Of a DNA stretch of 64,000 nucleotides, positions 8,677 through 17,578 are shown piece after piece. Source of the DNA: CAWGJF01 sp963822905. Lineage in GTDB: Bacteria; Bacteroidota; Ignavibacteria; Ignavibacteriales; Ignavibacteriaceae. The notes under the pieces were generated by a model. It had not been told where the DNA came from. It saw nothing but the letters and a program-made list of their open reading frames with translations, and did not search any database. Positions within the stretch are counted from its first letter, which is position 1; every line of letters begins with the position of its first letter. Position numbers and translations under genes: made by a program. Location: NCBI GenBank assembly GCA_963822905.1, contig CAWGJF010000003.1:372001-436000 (forward strand). Reading direction: 5' to 3'.

Positions 8677-10266
8677 TCAGGGCAAATCGGATTGAATCTT
8701 TCTAAACCAAAGATTCATCATACGATTGTCAAGCTCAATTGTTCCGTTTTTGGTAACAGACTTTGGTGCGCCAATCAGCTCATTAAGCTTTTCATATACC
8801 GCACCTCTTATAAGTGGATTCAACCTTGGTAAAAGATTCCAAAGCGAAATGGCTTCTGATTTATCAGTAAGGCTAATAAAAGTTCCGAGTACCGTTTCAG
8901 CATTACCTTGTAATGAATATTCCGAAATCAGGTTCTTAATTTCAGGAGTAGTATTTTGAGGGCAGGGTAAACCGCAACCACCTGTTTCAGTTATATAAAG
9001 AAAATAATTTTGAGGCACAATTGACTGGTTGTAATTGCTTTTAGCCTTCATCCAGCCTTTTATTACATTCAGCTCAAATCTACCATCTTCCAAATGGCTT
9101 AAGGAGTAAGTATTTCCATTTTTATAATCTGTAATCTCAGTCCCTGCCAATTTTATAGTAAACTTATTATCATTATTGAAAAGTCTGGCAATGATTTGAC
9201 CTTTTTCAAAGGCACACTTTTCTGACTCATTAGTTCTTTTAAAAATAGTATTGGGTCCTATTTCAATTTCTCCAATGCCGGAAACTTCCACAACTGCTTT
9301 TGTTTTATTCCCTGTAGTTAAAACATCATTTAATGAAAGCGATCCTTCTTCTTTTATCTCACTATCATTAATCTTAGCCGATCCGTTAATTAATTTTACG
9401 TTCCATGTAGAAACTGAAATCAATAATCCGAAATACACTATTGCTGCAAGGACACCAAGAGGAACTACCACAAAAAGGACTTTTTTTAGAAGAGGGATAA
9501 TATCCAGTTTTGATGTTTTTAATTTTAATTCTTTTTGTTTTTTTGGTTTTATTTCTTTGGGTTTCTTTTCTTTTTTCTCCTTCGGTATTTCCGGTTCAGG
9601 TTCCGGCAATGGTTCCGGTTTTTTATTTTTTTCGTATTCCTTTAGTTTCAATTCATATATATCATCAAAAATAATTTTTTTAAGATTTCTCACCGGTTTT
9701 ATTTCTTTGGGAAGTTCGGATAAGTATGAATCTAATTCTTCCGCAGAATTGATTTTTGATACATGTTTTACGATATGTTTTACAGCTGTTTCAAGTTTCT
9801 TCTTGAAATCGTGTTCCTTGATGCTAAGCATATCACTGGTTTCGACTTCACGGTATCCTTCAACCTTGAAAAGGACAAATGGAAGCCGTTCTTTGTCAGG
9901 TAAAGTGATTATTACTTCATCCAGTTCATCAAGATTTGATTTGTTTTCAATTTCATCATTCTTTTTTTTACGACCTGTTTTGCTGGAATTATCACCGCTC
10001 CTGATTAACTCTAAAGAATTCCATACTGCCATGCTGCAAAGCCATTCCGTAAAAGATATATCCGGTCTGATAAACTTGATCTGTTTCCAGGCTTCAATAA
10101 AAACCAGGATAGTTACGGCTTCAGCATTCTCCGTATTTCCAAGAATTCTAAGACAGAGACCAAATACCCTGGCAATGTTCATCCCAAATAATTGTTCAAG
10201 TGCTGCATTGTTGCCATTTTGAGCACTCTGTATTAAAGATCTTATAAATTTGTTTTCCTGGGCCAA
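8677..10266 (-). CDS. ECF-sigma-like / transmembrane / FecR-like fusion protein
   Basis: This 529-residue protein combines parts normally split between a sigma factor and its anti-sigma partner. Residues about 10-90 resemble sigma70 region 2 (LRILGNTENAEA, VFIEAWKQIKFI, WLCSMAVWNSLELIRS). Residues 112-168 resemble region 4 (LPDKERLPFVLFKVEGYREVE), but the usual EIA of the helix-turn-helix is altered to ETSDML. A Lys/Pro/Glu-rich linker (215-250) leads to one membrane helix (about 262-285). A FecR-like beta domain follows (WNVKLINGSAKI, LSLNDVLTTGNKTKAVVEV, IEIGPNTIF), then about 110 unassigned residues. The start is TTG at 10266 with GAGGA upstream; no ATG is suitable. It may be a membrane-tethered regulator or a scaffold that no longer binds DNA. 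Domain calls come from motif reading; the function is inferred. Confidence 0.75.
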   Translation of the reverse strand: MAQENKFIRSLIQSAQNGNNAALEQLFGMNIARVFGLCLRILGNTENAEAVTILVFIEAWKQIKFIRPDISFTEWLCSMAVWNSLELIRSGDNSSKTGRKKKNDEIENKSNLDELDEVIITLPDKERLPFVLFKVEGYREVETSDMLSIKEHDFKKKLETAVKHIVKHVSKINSAEELDSYLSELPKEIKPVRNLKKIIFDDIYELKLKEYEKNKKPEPLPEPEPEIPKEKKEKKPKEIKPKKQKELKLKTSKLDIIPLLKKVLFVVVPLGVLAAIVYFGLLISVSTWNVKLINGSAKINDSEIKEEGSLSLNDVLTTGNKTKAVVEVSGIGEIEIGPNTIFKRTNESEKCAFEKGQIIARLFNNDNKFTIKLAGTEITDYKNGNTYSLSHLEDGRFELNVIKGWMKAKSNYNQSIVPQNYFLYITETGGCGLPCPQNTTPEIKNLISEYSLQGNAETVLGTFISLTDKSEAISLWNLLPRLNPLIRGAVYEKLNELIGAPKSVTKNGTIELDNRMMNLWFRKIQSDLP

Positions 10267-10526
10267 AATTTCCTCAATATTAATTCAGCGGTTCAAAATT
10301 TAATTTATGGGAGAGACAATTGCTAATTCTCAACCCTTTTTGACTAAATAAATTAATTGCAAAAACTCTTAAATAAACTAAGAATCCGTGGGTAATGTAT
10401 ATAAATAACCCGATGCGTGTAAGAATAATTTGTGGTTGTTAATAAATCACGATTTTGATAATTTTCCCTTTCAATTTTCAAACCAATTGAGCTGCTTTTG
10501 TATTTCCGAAATAACCTGAGAATAAA

Positions 10527-10934
10527 ATGACAAAACCACAGATTTGGGTTGCTGCTTTCCTTGGACTTTTTTTAATACTATTTATTATCGGTAAAATTAC
10601 CAAAAAAGAAGAACCTGAAACACACCCTACAAATATGCCAACAGGTCCTGTTGCTGAAAATTTAAGCGGTGAAGAATTATTTGCCAGCTTCGGATGTGTT
10701 AATTGTCATGGCTCGGATCTTAAGGGAACCAAGCTTGCTCCCGCGCTTGTTAATTTAAAAGAATTCTGGAGCAGAGATAACCTGTTAAATTATTTACGCA
10801 ATCCATCATCATATATGGATAACGACAGGTTTAAAGAGTACAGGAAAAATTATCCCGGAACGATGATGCCGTCATTCAGTAATAAAGATGTAAAACAATT
10901 AGGCAAGCTTGCTGATTTTCTCCTGAAGAAATAA
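10527..10934 (+). CDS. Membrane-anchored monohaem cytochrome c
   Basis: The 135-residue protein has an N-terminal hydrophobic helix (about 6-22) that should anchor it on the outer face of the inner membrane. A soluble class I c-type domain follows. The haem-binding CVNCH is at residues 57-61, and the sixth ligand is probably a Met in TMMPSFS near the C-terminus. A short Pro/Thr-rich stalk lies between. It probably shuttles electrons in a respiratory chain. The gene stands alone, divergent from the sigma/FecR-like gene and convergent with fbaB, with a strong shared terminator behind it. The redox partner cannot be told from the neighbours. Confidence 0.88.
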   Translation: MTKPQIWVAAFLGLFLILFIIGKITKKEEPETHPTNMPTGPVAENLSGEELFASFGCVNCHGSDLKGTKLAPALVNLKEFWSRDNLLNYLRNPSSYMDNDRFKEYRKNYPGTMMPSFSNKDVKQLGKLADFLLKK

Positions 10935-10957
10935 GTTGGAAAACCATTTAAAATAAA

Positions 10958-10989
10958 AAACGCCTTCCATTGGGAAGGCGTTTCTTTTT
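10958..10989. terminator. Bidirectional rho-independent terminator between cytochrome c and fbaB
   Basis: An 11-base-pair stem (AAACGCCTTCC with GGAAGGCGTTT, loop ATTG) is followed on the plus strand by TTTCTTTTT and on the minus strand by TTTTTTATTTT. It can end both convergent genes. Confidence 0.9.
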
Positions 10990-11005
10990 AAGCAAAAAAA
11001 GAATT

Positions 11006-12052
11006 TTATGCAACTGTAATTTCTTTAGCGAGGTAAACATCCTGGATAAGATTTAATAATTTTACACCATCTTCCATCGGACGCTGGAATGCTTTTCTTC
11101 CGGAAATTAATCCCATTCCACCGGCACGTTTATTAATTACAGCAGTGCGTGCTGCTTCTGCAAAATCATTTTCTCCTGAAGCACCACCGCTGTTTATCAA
11201 ACCAATTTTTCCAAGATAGTTATTTATAACCTGGTATCTTGTTAAATCAATCGGGTGATCGGAAGATAAATCACTGTATACTTTTTTATGTGTCTTTCCG
11301 AATTTTACAGCATTGTAACCGCCGTTATTTTCAGGGAGTTTCTGCTTAATAATATCTGCCTGGATAGTTACACCAAGATGATTCGCCTGCCCGGTTAAAT
11401 CTGCTGAGACGTGATAATCTTTATCTTTTTTAAATTCAGGATTTCTTAAATAGCACCACAGTATAGTTGCCATTCCGAGTTCGTGGGCATATTGGAATGC
11501 TTCACTAACTTCCATTATTTGTCTTGCACTTTCATCTGAACCAAAATAAATTGTTGCGCCAACAGCTGCTGCGCCCATATCAAATGCCTGTTCAATTCCA
11601 GCAAACATAATCTGGTCAAATTTATTTGGGTAAGTTAAAAGCTCATTGTGATTAACTTTTAGAATGAAAGGAATTTTGTGTGAATATTTTCTTGTGGATA
11701 TTCCAAGCACACCAAGAGTTGATGCAACTGCATTACAACCACCTTCGATTGCCAACTTAACAATATTATCAGGATCAAAATAAGCCGGGTTTGGTGCAAA
11801 TGATGCTCCCGCTGAATGTTCGATTCCCTGGTCAACTGGTAGAATTGAAACATACCCCGTTCCTGAAAGTCTGCCGTGATTATAAATCCAATTCAGATTT
11901 TTTAAAACATTTGGATTCCTGTCTGAGAATAGAAAAACCCTGTCAACAAAATCAGGACCTGGTAGAGTTAATTGGTCTTTAGGGAATTTAGCTTTATAAT
12001 TTAAAAGTTCATCAGCTTCTTTTCCTAATAATTCTTTTATCTTACTAATCAT
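11006..12052 (-). CDS. fbaB: Fructose-bisphosphate aldolase, class I (FbaB/DhnA type)
   Basis: At 348 residues this aligns almost end to end with E. coli FbaB (350). Shared blocks include [51 protein letters not shown], the [11 protein letters not shown] phosphate-binding region and [19 protein letters not shown]. The enzyme cleaves fructose 1,6-bisphosphate through a Schiff-base lysine, likely in the DIIKQK segment. It is a cytoplasmic enzyme of glycolysis/gluconeogenesis. A GAGGTAAA ribosome-binding site lies just upstream of the ATG. It faces the cytochrome c gene across a shared terminator and is separated by 90 bases from the YpdA-like gene, which lies upstream in the same direction. Confidence 0.96.
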   Translation of the reverse strand: MISKIKELLGKEADELLNYKAKFPKDQLTLPGPDFVDRVFLFSDRNPNVLKNLNWIYNHGRLSGTGYVSILPVDQGIEHSAGASFAPNPAYFDPDNIVKLAIEGGCNAVASTLGVLGISTRKYSHKIPFILKVNHNELLTYPNKFDQIMFAGIEQAFDMGAAAVGATIYFGSDESARQIMEVSEAFQYAHELGMATILWCYLRNPEFKKDKDYHVSADLTGQANHLGVTIQADIIKQKLPENNGGYNAVKFGKTHKKVYSDLSSDHPIDLTRYQVINNYLGKIGLINSGGASGENDFAEAARTAVINKRAGGMGLISGRKAFQRPMEDGVKLLNLIQDVYLAKEITVA

Positions 12053-12142
12053 TCTTTTACCTCGGTATGTTTGTTTTAATAATATTCAGTATTTAAGTTA
12101 TCAAAAATAAGCTTTATCATTTTTGATTTCAATTTTAAGCGG

Positions 12143-13111
12143 TTAATTTGAAGAGTTTAAAGCTATTTGATTGAATATTTTTTCAGCGTGATCCCGTGAA
12201 TTCTCAATAAACCACTTATTTGTTTCCATTCCGCCACAAACTACCCCGGCAAGATAAAGACCTTCAACATTTGTTTCAAAAGTTTCAGGATTAAAGGAAG
12301 GTTTCATTTTATCGTCAGCAGCGATATCAATTCCGGCATTCATTAAAAATTGGTAATCAGGATGATAGCCTGTCATCGCAAAAACAAAATCATTATTTAT
12401 TTTTACTGATCCTTCCGGAGTATTTATTTCTACTTCATCGTCCCGGATTTCAGTAACAACCGAATTAAAATATGCTTTAATACTGCCTTCTTTAATCCTG
12501 TTTTCAATGTCGGGTCTTACCCAGTATTTTACCCCTTCTTTCAATGAATCTTCACGAATGATCATTGTTACATTTGATCCTCTGCGGTAGGTTTCCAGTG
12601 CAACATCAACGGCAGAATTTCCTCCACCAATTATTGCAAGATTGAGATAAGCATAGGGATGAGCTTCGTTAAAATAGTGTTTTACTTTTTCTTTATCTTC
12701 ACCGGGTATTCCAAGCAGATTGGGATAATCGTAAAAGCCGGTTGAAATTATTAAGCTGTTTGAAGTATAGTTATCTTTATTTGTATAGATAAAGAATAAT
12801 GTATCTTTTGAAACTGATTTTACTTCTTCGTAAGTGTGAATATTTAATTTCCATGAATCAGCAACTCTCCTGTAGTATTCAAGTGATTCTCTTCTTGTTG
12901 GTTTATCTCCATGAGAAACAAACGGAACTTCCCCAATTTCCAACCGGTCAGATGTAGAGAAGTAAACCATATTGGTTGGATAATTAAATAATGAATTAAC
13001 AAGACAACCCTTTTCAATTATCAAATAAGAAAGGTCTCTTTTTTTTGCTTCGATTCCACAAGAGAGACCGATTGGTCCTCCACCAATAATTATAACATCA
13101 AAATGGTTCAT
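12143..13111 (-). CDS. ypdA: YpdA-like FAD/NAD(P) thiol-disulfide oxidoreductase
   Basis: This 322-residue flavoprotein has the FAD motif IIIGGGPIGLSCG at the N-terminus, a central NAD(P) motif IIGGGNSAVDVALETYRRG and the C-terminal GGMETNKWFIENSRDHA typical of YpdA, the putative bacillithiol-disulfide reductase. It lacks the CxxC of thioredoxin reductase, which supports YpdA rather than TrxB. Firmicute YpdA has a functional cysteine at position 14 (GGGPCG); here that residue is Ile14 and a cysteine occurs at 18 instead. Family placement is good, but the true thiol substrate is uncertain. The start has no strong Shine-Dalgarno. fbaB follows it in the same direction. Confidence 0.82.
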   Translation of the reverse strand: MNHFDVIIIGGGPIGLSCGIEAKKRDLSYLIIEKGCLVNSLFNYPTNMVYFSTSDRLEIGEVPFVSHGDKPTRRESLEYYRRVADSWKLNIHTYEEVKSVSKDTLFFIYTNKDNYTSNSLIISTGFYDYPNLLGIPGEDKEKVKHYFNEAHPYAYLNLAIIGGGNSAVDVALETYRRGSNVTMIIREDSLKEGVKYWVRPDIENRIKEGSIKAYFNSVVTEIRDDEVEINTPEGSVKINNDFVFAMTGYHPDYQFLMNAGIDIAADDKMKPSFNPETFETNVEGLYLAGVVCGGMETNKWFIENSRDHAEKIFNQIALNSSN

Positions 13112-13183
13112 TACAATCCGTAAAAATATTAACTATTAATTTAGTGTTTTACCCTATGAATATTTAGTTAAAATTTGGAGATA

Positions 13184-13214
13184 TAAAAAACGGCAACCAA
13201 TAAATGATTGCCGT
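13184..13214 (-). terminator. Rho-independent terminator after the small secreted protein gene
   Basis: On the minus strand a hairpin (ACGGCAA with TTGCCGT, 11-base loop) is followed by TTTTTTAT, 28 bases after the stop of the 13242-13664 gene. Confidence 0.8.
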
Positions 13215-13241
13215 ATTGCTAAAATCAGCTTGATTGATGAT

Positions 13242-13664
13242 TTATCTTCTGATAATTTCTATAAGCGCACTTGCTACAGTCTTATCCCTGTTATCAAGTA
13301 AAAACACTCTATAAATTCCCGGGTCTTCAAATTCAAGATCACTATCATCATTTCTTGAGAAGAAAACGTATTTCATATCCGGTTCAATTGTGTAGTCAAA
13401 TTTTTTGTAGTACTCGAATTTGCCGGTTCTTTCATTGTATTGATCGAATTGAATATGAACATCTCTTAAACGAAGTTCATAATCCGATTTAACCATAACG
13501 GTTACGTAACCGGTTGTAAAACGATCGCTAATACCAATTTCACCATCATGGCTGTCATATTTTTCACAGAAATACATAACAGCATCCGATTGAGCAAATA
13601 CTGAACTACTGATTGCTCCAAAGCTCATCAGTAAAAGCAGAATAAAAAGGTTAGTTTTTCTCAT
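13242..13664 (-). CDS. Small exported protein of unknown function
   Basis: The 140-residue product begins with a clear signal peptide (MRKTNLFILLLLMSFGAISS, cleavage likely near SVFAQ), giving a mature protein of about 115 residues that is rich in charged and aromatic residues (YEYYKKFDYTIEPDMKYVFF). Predicted beta strands and the phrase DPGIYRVFLLDN suggest a compact beta-sandwich, but I recognise no family. A GGAGAAG ribosome-binding site precedes the ATG. It is a single-gene unit bounded by its own terminator. It probably lies in the periplasm or outside the cell; there is no lipobox and no T9SS sorting domain. Confidence 0.75.
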   Translation of the reverse strand: MRKTNLFILLLLMSFGAISSSVFAQSDAVMYFCEKYDSHDGEIGISDRFTTGYVTVMVKSDYELRLRDVHIQFDQYNERTGKFEYYKKFDYTIEPDMKYVFFSRNDDSDLEFEDPGIYRVFLLDNRDKTVASALIEIIRR

Positions 13665-13968
13665 TTCTTCTCCCAGGTTAGTTTAAAGTTGATAAAGTTG
13701 ATAAAGTTTATTAGTTATAATAAAAATTGTACCATTTTTACAATTAAGAATTTTCACTAAAAAGAAAGAACTATTGAATTGAAAATAATTTTGAGGCAAA
13801 AATTTCCAATCCCAGACTATTTTTTCCCTTTTTAAGTAATTTTATTAATAGTTTAACCCGATGCAATTTAGCTATCTTTGAAAATTATATGAACGGTTTT
13901 ATTTTATGCCTTAAGTTTAACAATTTACAAAAATAATCAAGCATCACTGTAAAAATATAGTTTAAAAT
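13665..13968. other. Intergenic region between divergent genes
   Basis: This 304-base AT-rich stretch separates two divergent units. It holds a short tandem GTTGATAAA repeat next to the minus-strand gene and a TATCTTTG box at 13873-13880. I see no gene or RNA in it. Confidence 0.6.
13873..13880 (+). promoter_or_regulatory. Possible Bacteroidota-type -7 promoter box (TAnnTTTG)
   Basis: TATCTTTG fits the TAnnTTTG consensus known for Bacteroidota housekeeping promoters and lies about 90 bases before the zinc-ribbon/HAD pair. No convincing TTTG box sits at the expected distance upstream, so the call is weak. Confidence 0.3.
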
Positions 13969-14178
13969 ATGCAAGAAATAAATAGTGAACATTCCAAATT
14001 TATTGAAAATGAATTGATCTTTTGTTGTTGGTGTAATCAACCGTCGAAAATAATCTGGGTTCATGGACATGGGCAGTGTTCAATTTGCCGGATAAATATT
14101 GAGGAATGTTGTCGTGGTGAAAACATTGAAACGGAAACTAAAATAACTAAAGAACAAAAATCAGAGAAAAACATATGA
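13969..14178 (+). CDS. Small zinc-ribbon-like cysteine-rich protein
   Basis: The 69-residue product contains CCWCNQPSKI, CSIC and CC clusters with two spaced CxxC knuckles (CWC/CSIC) separated by an aromatic/His-rich loop, a pattern typical of a zinc ribbon. The C-terminus is a charged tail. The stop overlaps the start of the next gene as ATGA (14175-14178), so translational coupling with the HAD phosphatase is expected and supports this short gene being real. No clear Shine-Dalgarno is seen. The opposite-strand reading frame here is a shadow. Its function is unknown; it may bind metal or protein. The pair is AT-richer than its surroundings. Confidence 0.7.
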   Translation: MQEINSEHSKFIENELIFCCWCNQPSKIIWVHGHGQCSICRINIEECCRGENIETETKITKEQKSEKNI

Positions 14179-14834
14179 ATATAAAGCACGTTTGTTTTGA
14201 TCTGGATGGAACATTAGTTGATTCAAGAGAAACAATTATCAAATCAACAATTTCAGCATTTAATACATTAAATATCCCGCATAAAATTGATCATGAAAAA
14301 TTTGAAAATATGATTGGATTACATTTCCATGATATTTTTAATGAATTTAATATTTCTGTTCCTGATTTCGAAGCATTTTTAAATATATATAAAATAGAAT
14401 ATTTCAAATACATCTCAGATTCAAACTTATATGATGGAGTAAAAGAAATACTTAAAGAATTATTGGAAAAGGATGTTAAAGTTTCATTACTGACTACAAA
14501 AGGACAGGACCAGGCTGATAAACTAATTGATCATTTTGGATTAAGAAAATATTTTTCATTTGTTATGGGAAGAAGAGATGGATTGCAGCATAAACCATCA
14601 CCTGAATCTTTATTATTTATTTGTGAATCAATTAAAGTTTTACCGGCACAAACATTAATGGTTGGCGATACTGAACTTGATATTCTATGCGGTAAAAAAG
14701 CCGGAGCAAATACCTGTGCTGTTTCCTATGGATATAGGACTGAAATTCAATTAAAAGAAAACGAACCTGATTACTTAATAAATAATTTAAAAGAAATAAT
14801 ATTAATTTTAGAAAATAAAAAAGGCGATCACTGA
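14175..14834 (+). CDS. HAD-superfamily phosphatase (phosphoglycolate phosphatase-like)
   Basis: This 219-residue protein has all four HAD motifs: FDLDGTLVDS (nucleophile and acid/base Asp), LLTTKG (motif II Thr), the Lys of HKPSPES (motif III) and MVGDTELDILCGKKAG (motif IV). The cap between motifs I and II is alpha-helical, as in the phosphoglycolate phosphatase/PGMB subgroup. It should hydrolyse a small phosphomonoester in the cytoplasm; the exact substrate cannot be read from the sequence. It overlaps the upstream zinc-ribbon gene by four bases. Its stop codon lies in the loop of the terminator hairpin that follows. Confidence 0.9.
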   Translation: MNIKHVCFDLDGTLVDSRETIIKSTISAFNTLNIPHKIDHEKFENMIGLHFHDIFNEFNISVPDFEAFLNIYKIEYFKYISDSNLYDGVKEILKELLEKDVKVSLLTTKGQDQADKLIDHFGLRKYFSFVMGRRDGLQHKPSPESLLFICESIKVLPAQTLMVGDTELDILCGKKAGANTCAVSYGYRTEIQLKENEPDYLINNLKEIILILENKKGDH

Positions 14835-14844
14835 CCGCCTTTTT
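14818..14844. terminator. Bidirectional terminator between HAD and M14 genes
   Basis: A nine-base-pair stem (AAAAAGGCG with CGCCTTTTT) encloses a 9-base loop that contains the HAD gene's stop codon. U-tracts occur in both directions, serving two convergent genes. Confidence 0.85.
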
Positions 14845-14866
14845 AAATATTAATCAAAATATTTTT

Positions 14867-17578
14867 TTACTTGAGCAACACCATTTTCCTGGTCTGAACA
14901 AAACTTCCTGATTTAAGAGTATAGATATAAATTCCCGAGCCAATATTCCTGTCAATTTTATCACTTGAAAATTCAGCAGTATATATTCCCGCTTCTTTAT
15001 ATCCATCAACCAAAACTGCAACCTCAGATCCTAGCAAATTGTAAACAGTAAGATTCACATAACCTGAAACCGGCAATGAATAAGTTATTGAAGTATTTGG
15101 ATTAAATGGATTAGGATAGTTTTGATCAAGGGAGTATTCTTTGACAAGTATGAACTCAACTTCAGCCTCATTGTAATATTTTATTGTTCCGTCAAAATCT
15201 ATTTGTTTTAACCTATAATATGATATACCATTAAACGGGCTATGATCAGTAAAGGAATAAAATTGTGATTCGGTTGAAGTGCCTCTGCCATCAACATAGC
15301 CGATTGTTTCCCAGTTCCTGTTTTGTGAATTATTTGAGGCAGCAGATCTTTGAATCTCAAATCCACGGTTGTTAAGCTCAGTAGCTGTAGACCAATTAAC
15401 TGAAACGTTCTGATTATGTTGTTCAACAGAGAAAGAAGTTAATTCAACAGGGACAATTGTATAAACTATCACACCAATATCATCAACATACCAGCCATCT
15501 CTGTTAACATTTCCATCTGATCTCAACTGGAATCTGAATTTTACATTTGTGGAAGTATAACCGGCAAGCGGCATTTCTTCTCTAACCCAATTTGTTCTTG
15601 CTCCATCGTACAAAGGCTGCCCATTTGGTTGAAAACTTCCGACTCCGGGTTCAGTATATGCACCTTCAAGTGGAATCCAGGTTGAACCATTGTTTGTAGA
15701 TATGCTTACCTGACCGTAGTCCCAGTTGGATTCGATGTCGTATTTAGTCCAGAAAACAAGTCTTGGATTTGAATAAGTTGAGAGATCAATTGAGTTTGTT
15801 AAAGTCATTGTTACAGTTGCATTATCAACATAGTTTCCAATTTTACTTTCTGTAAAAGAAATTGGAGGAGTATAATAAGTAAGATTAGTCGCTTCCCATT
15901 GCTGGCTGGAGGATGGAATTTTTGTTATAGTCCAGAGTATTAGAGGATCAATTGTTGTGTCTGTCCAAACTACTTCCGGTGTTCCAACAATTAAATTCAG
16001 GGTATCAATTCTCATTGTTGTTGTTCCATCACCAATAACGAACTGAAGACCTATAACTTCTTCAGCCGGAGTGTTACCAGCTATTGTAAAACTAAATGGT
16101 GTTGAAAGTGTAACACTTGATCGCGCGCCGATTGAACTAATAACAGCACTACCGTTTGTGATTGTAGCAAAACTGCTTAATGAATTTAATTCAATGTGTA
16201 TATTGCTTCCATCAGCCAATCCTTTATTTTTAAATGATGGGGAAAAACTAACAACATCACCGGGATTAAAATATGGTTGTGTGAAGTTTGCATTTTCAAG
16301 ACTCACATATTCACCGCCGACCCACGCATAATATAAATTAGGTTTCAAATTTTCCTGAGCAAGAGGGAATATTTCTCCTTGCGATGGCCAGAATCCAGTC
16401 GCTCCAACTTCAGGAGTCATCGCGAGAATATTTCCGTTGTTTGAAATAACATCACCATCATAATAATAATCATCACTGTTACCACGAGTTGAATAGCCAA
16501 CGGTTTGTAAGTCTGTTCCATAAGTGTAACCATTATAAGCAGTCATATCTGATGCAAATTCCCTGAACGTTGTTGAATCCGCAGTTTCATGGCTAAGCGC
16601 ACCATATGGAAAAATCAGGTAATCTCCATAAGTATGATAGTTTAGTGCATTGTTAAAGTTTTTTGTTGCTAAAAAATCACGTATTGCCTGTGTTTCAGGT
16701 TCTGAGAATGGAGCGGTGCCTCTGTATGTTTCATCATTTGGATTTGTGCTTGATCCGCCATTTGGTGCATTCCAATATGCCATCGGGCCATAGTTTCTAT
16801 TTAGATCGACACCAAAACTACCACCATTATTTCTGCGGTTTTTTCTCCAGAAACCTCCGCCGTTTGGATCTGTCTGGTGGTTATATTCATATCCATCAGG
16901 ATTGATTACAGGAACAAAATATAATTCGCGGTTATTTACAAGATAGGTTGCTTCCGGGTCAGTTCCATAATTTTCTAATAAGTAATACATGAAATAAATC
17001 AACTGCTCCATGCTTTCAGGTTCCCTGGCATGAATTAAAGCTGTATACAACACCTGCGGTTCAGTTTCATTAACAGTTGGATTGTCTGAAATTTTTACCA
17101 TCCAGACAGGTCTGCCTTCAACTGAACTTCCAAGAGAAACTTTTTGCGTAATAAGATTTGGATAGTTAACAAACATCGAATCAAGTTGCGCTCCAACTTC
17201 TGCTAAAGTATAAAATCCACCCATACTTCCGAATCCGAAACCACTTACAGAATATTGCTGTTCACTTTGCTGAATGAAATGCTGTTTTTCTTCTTCAGTT
17301 AATTGATGTCGCTGGTTGTAATATTCCTTCCAGTTAGCTATTAATATTTCAAAAGTGAAACCGGATTTTTGTAAAACCTGGTAATCATTTTCATCAATGA
17401 AAGTAATGATAGCGTGGTCTTTTGTAGCAGTAAAATGATCAAACTGCATTCCCGCTTCAAACAGTTGCGAAACCTGCGAAGGGTTTTCAAGGTAAATCTT
17501 TACCTGTTTATAATTTTGAGCGTTTGTTAATGAAAAAAATAGAAAAAAGAAAAAAATTAATTGTAAATATTTCATCAT
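14867..17578 (-). CDS. Secreted M14 zinc carboxypeptidase with T9SS sorting domain
   Basis: The 903-residue protein has a signal peptide (residues 1-20, ending SLTNA), a pro-region, and an M14 carboxypeptidase domain. Zinc ligands are H183 and E186 (IHAREPESME) and H315 (NYHTYGDY). DLNRNYGP matches the substrate-binding Arg region and E390 (MTPEVG) is the catalytic Glu. Beta-sandwich regions follow, including a VPVELTSFSVEQ module shared with the 25382-27436 protein. The C-terminus is a Por-type sorting domain (NYPNPFNPNTSITYSLP) ending in RKMVLLK. It is likely exported by the T9SS to digest extracellular protein. Two consecutive ATGs mark the start; the upstream region is AT-rich. Confidence 0.93.
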   Translation of the reverse strand: MMKYLQLIFFFFLFFSLTNAQNYKQVKIYLENPSQVSQLFEAGMQFDHFTATKDHAIITFIDENDYQVLQKSGFTFEILIANWKEYYNQRHQLTEEEKQHFIQQSEQQYSVSGFGFGSMGGFYTLAEVGAQLDSMFVNYPNLITQKVSLGSSVEGRPVWMVKISDNPTVNETEPQVLYTALIHAREPESMEQLIYFMYYLLENYGTDPEATYLVNNRELYFVPVINPDGYEYNHQTDPNGGGFWRKNRRNNGGSFGVDLNRNYGPMAYWNAPNGGSSTNPNDETYRGTAPFSEPETQAIRDFLATKNFNNALNYHTYGDYLIFPYGALSHETADSTTFREFASDMTAYNGYTYGTDLQTVGYSTRGNSDDYYYDGDVISNNGNILAMTPEVGATGFWPSQGEIFPLAQENLKPNLYYAWVGGEYVSLENANFTQPYFNPGDVVSFSPSFKNKGLADGSNIHIELNSLSSFATITNGSAVISSIGARSSVTLSTPFSFTIAGNTPAEEVIGLQFVIGDGTTTMRIDTLNLIVGTPEVVWTDTTIDPLILWTITKIPSSSQQWEATNLTYYTPPISFTESKIGNYVDNATVTMTLTNSIDLSTYSNPRLVFWTKYDIESNWDYGQVSISTNNGSTWIPLEGAYTEPGVGSFQPNGQPLYDGARTNWVREEMPLAGYTSTNVKFRFQLRSDGNVNRDGWYVDDIGVIVYTIVPVELTSFSVEQHNQNVSVNWSTATELNNRGFEIQRSAASNNSQNRNWETIGYVDGRGTSTESQFYSFTDHSPFNGISYYRLKQIDFDGTIKYYNEAEVEFILVKEYSLDQNYPNPFNPNTSITYSLPVSGYVNLTVYNLLGSEVAVLVDGYKEAGIYTAEFSSDKIDRNIGSGIYIYTLKSGSFVQTRKMVLLK

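Noticed and set aside
9251..10222. A 323-codon open frame on the plus strand opposite the sigma/FecR-like gene
   Set aside because: Its product is Ser/Phe-rich low-complexity sequence, as expected from the antisense of Lys/Glu-rich codons, with no ribosome-binding site or recognisable domain.
13885..14070. Minus-strand 61-codon frame overlapping the zinc-ribbon gene
   Set aside because: The plus-strand frame has paired CxxC motifs and ATGA coupling to the HAD gene; the minus-strand frame has neither.
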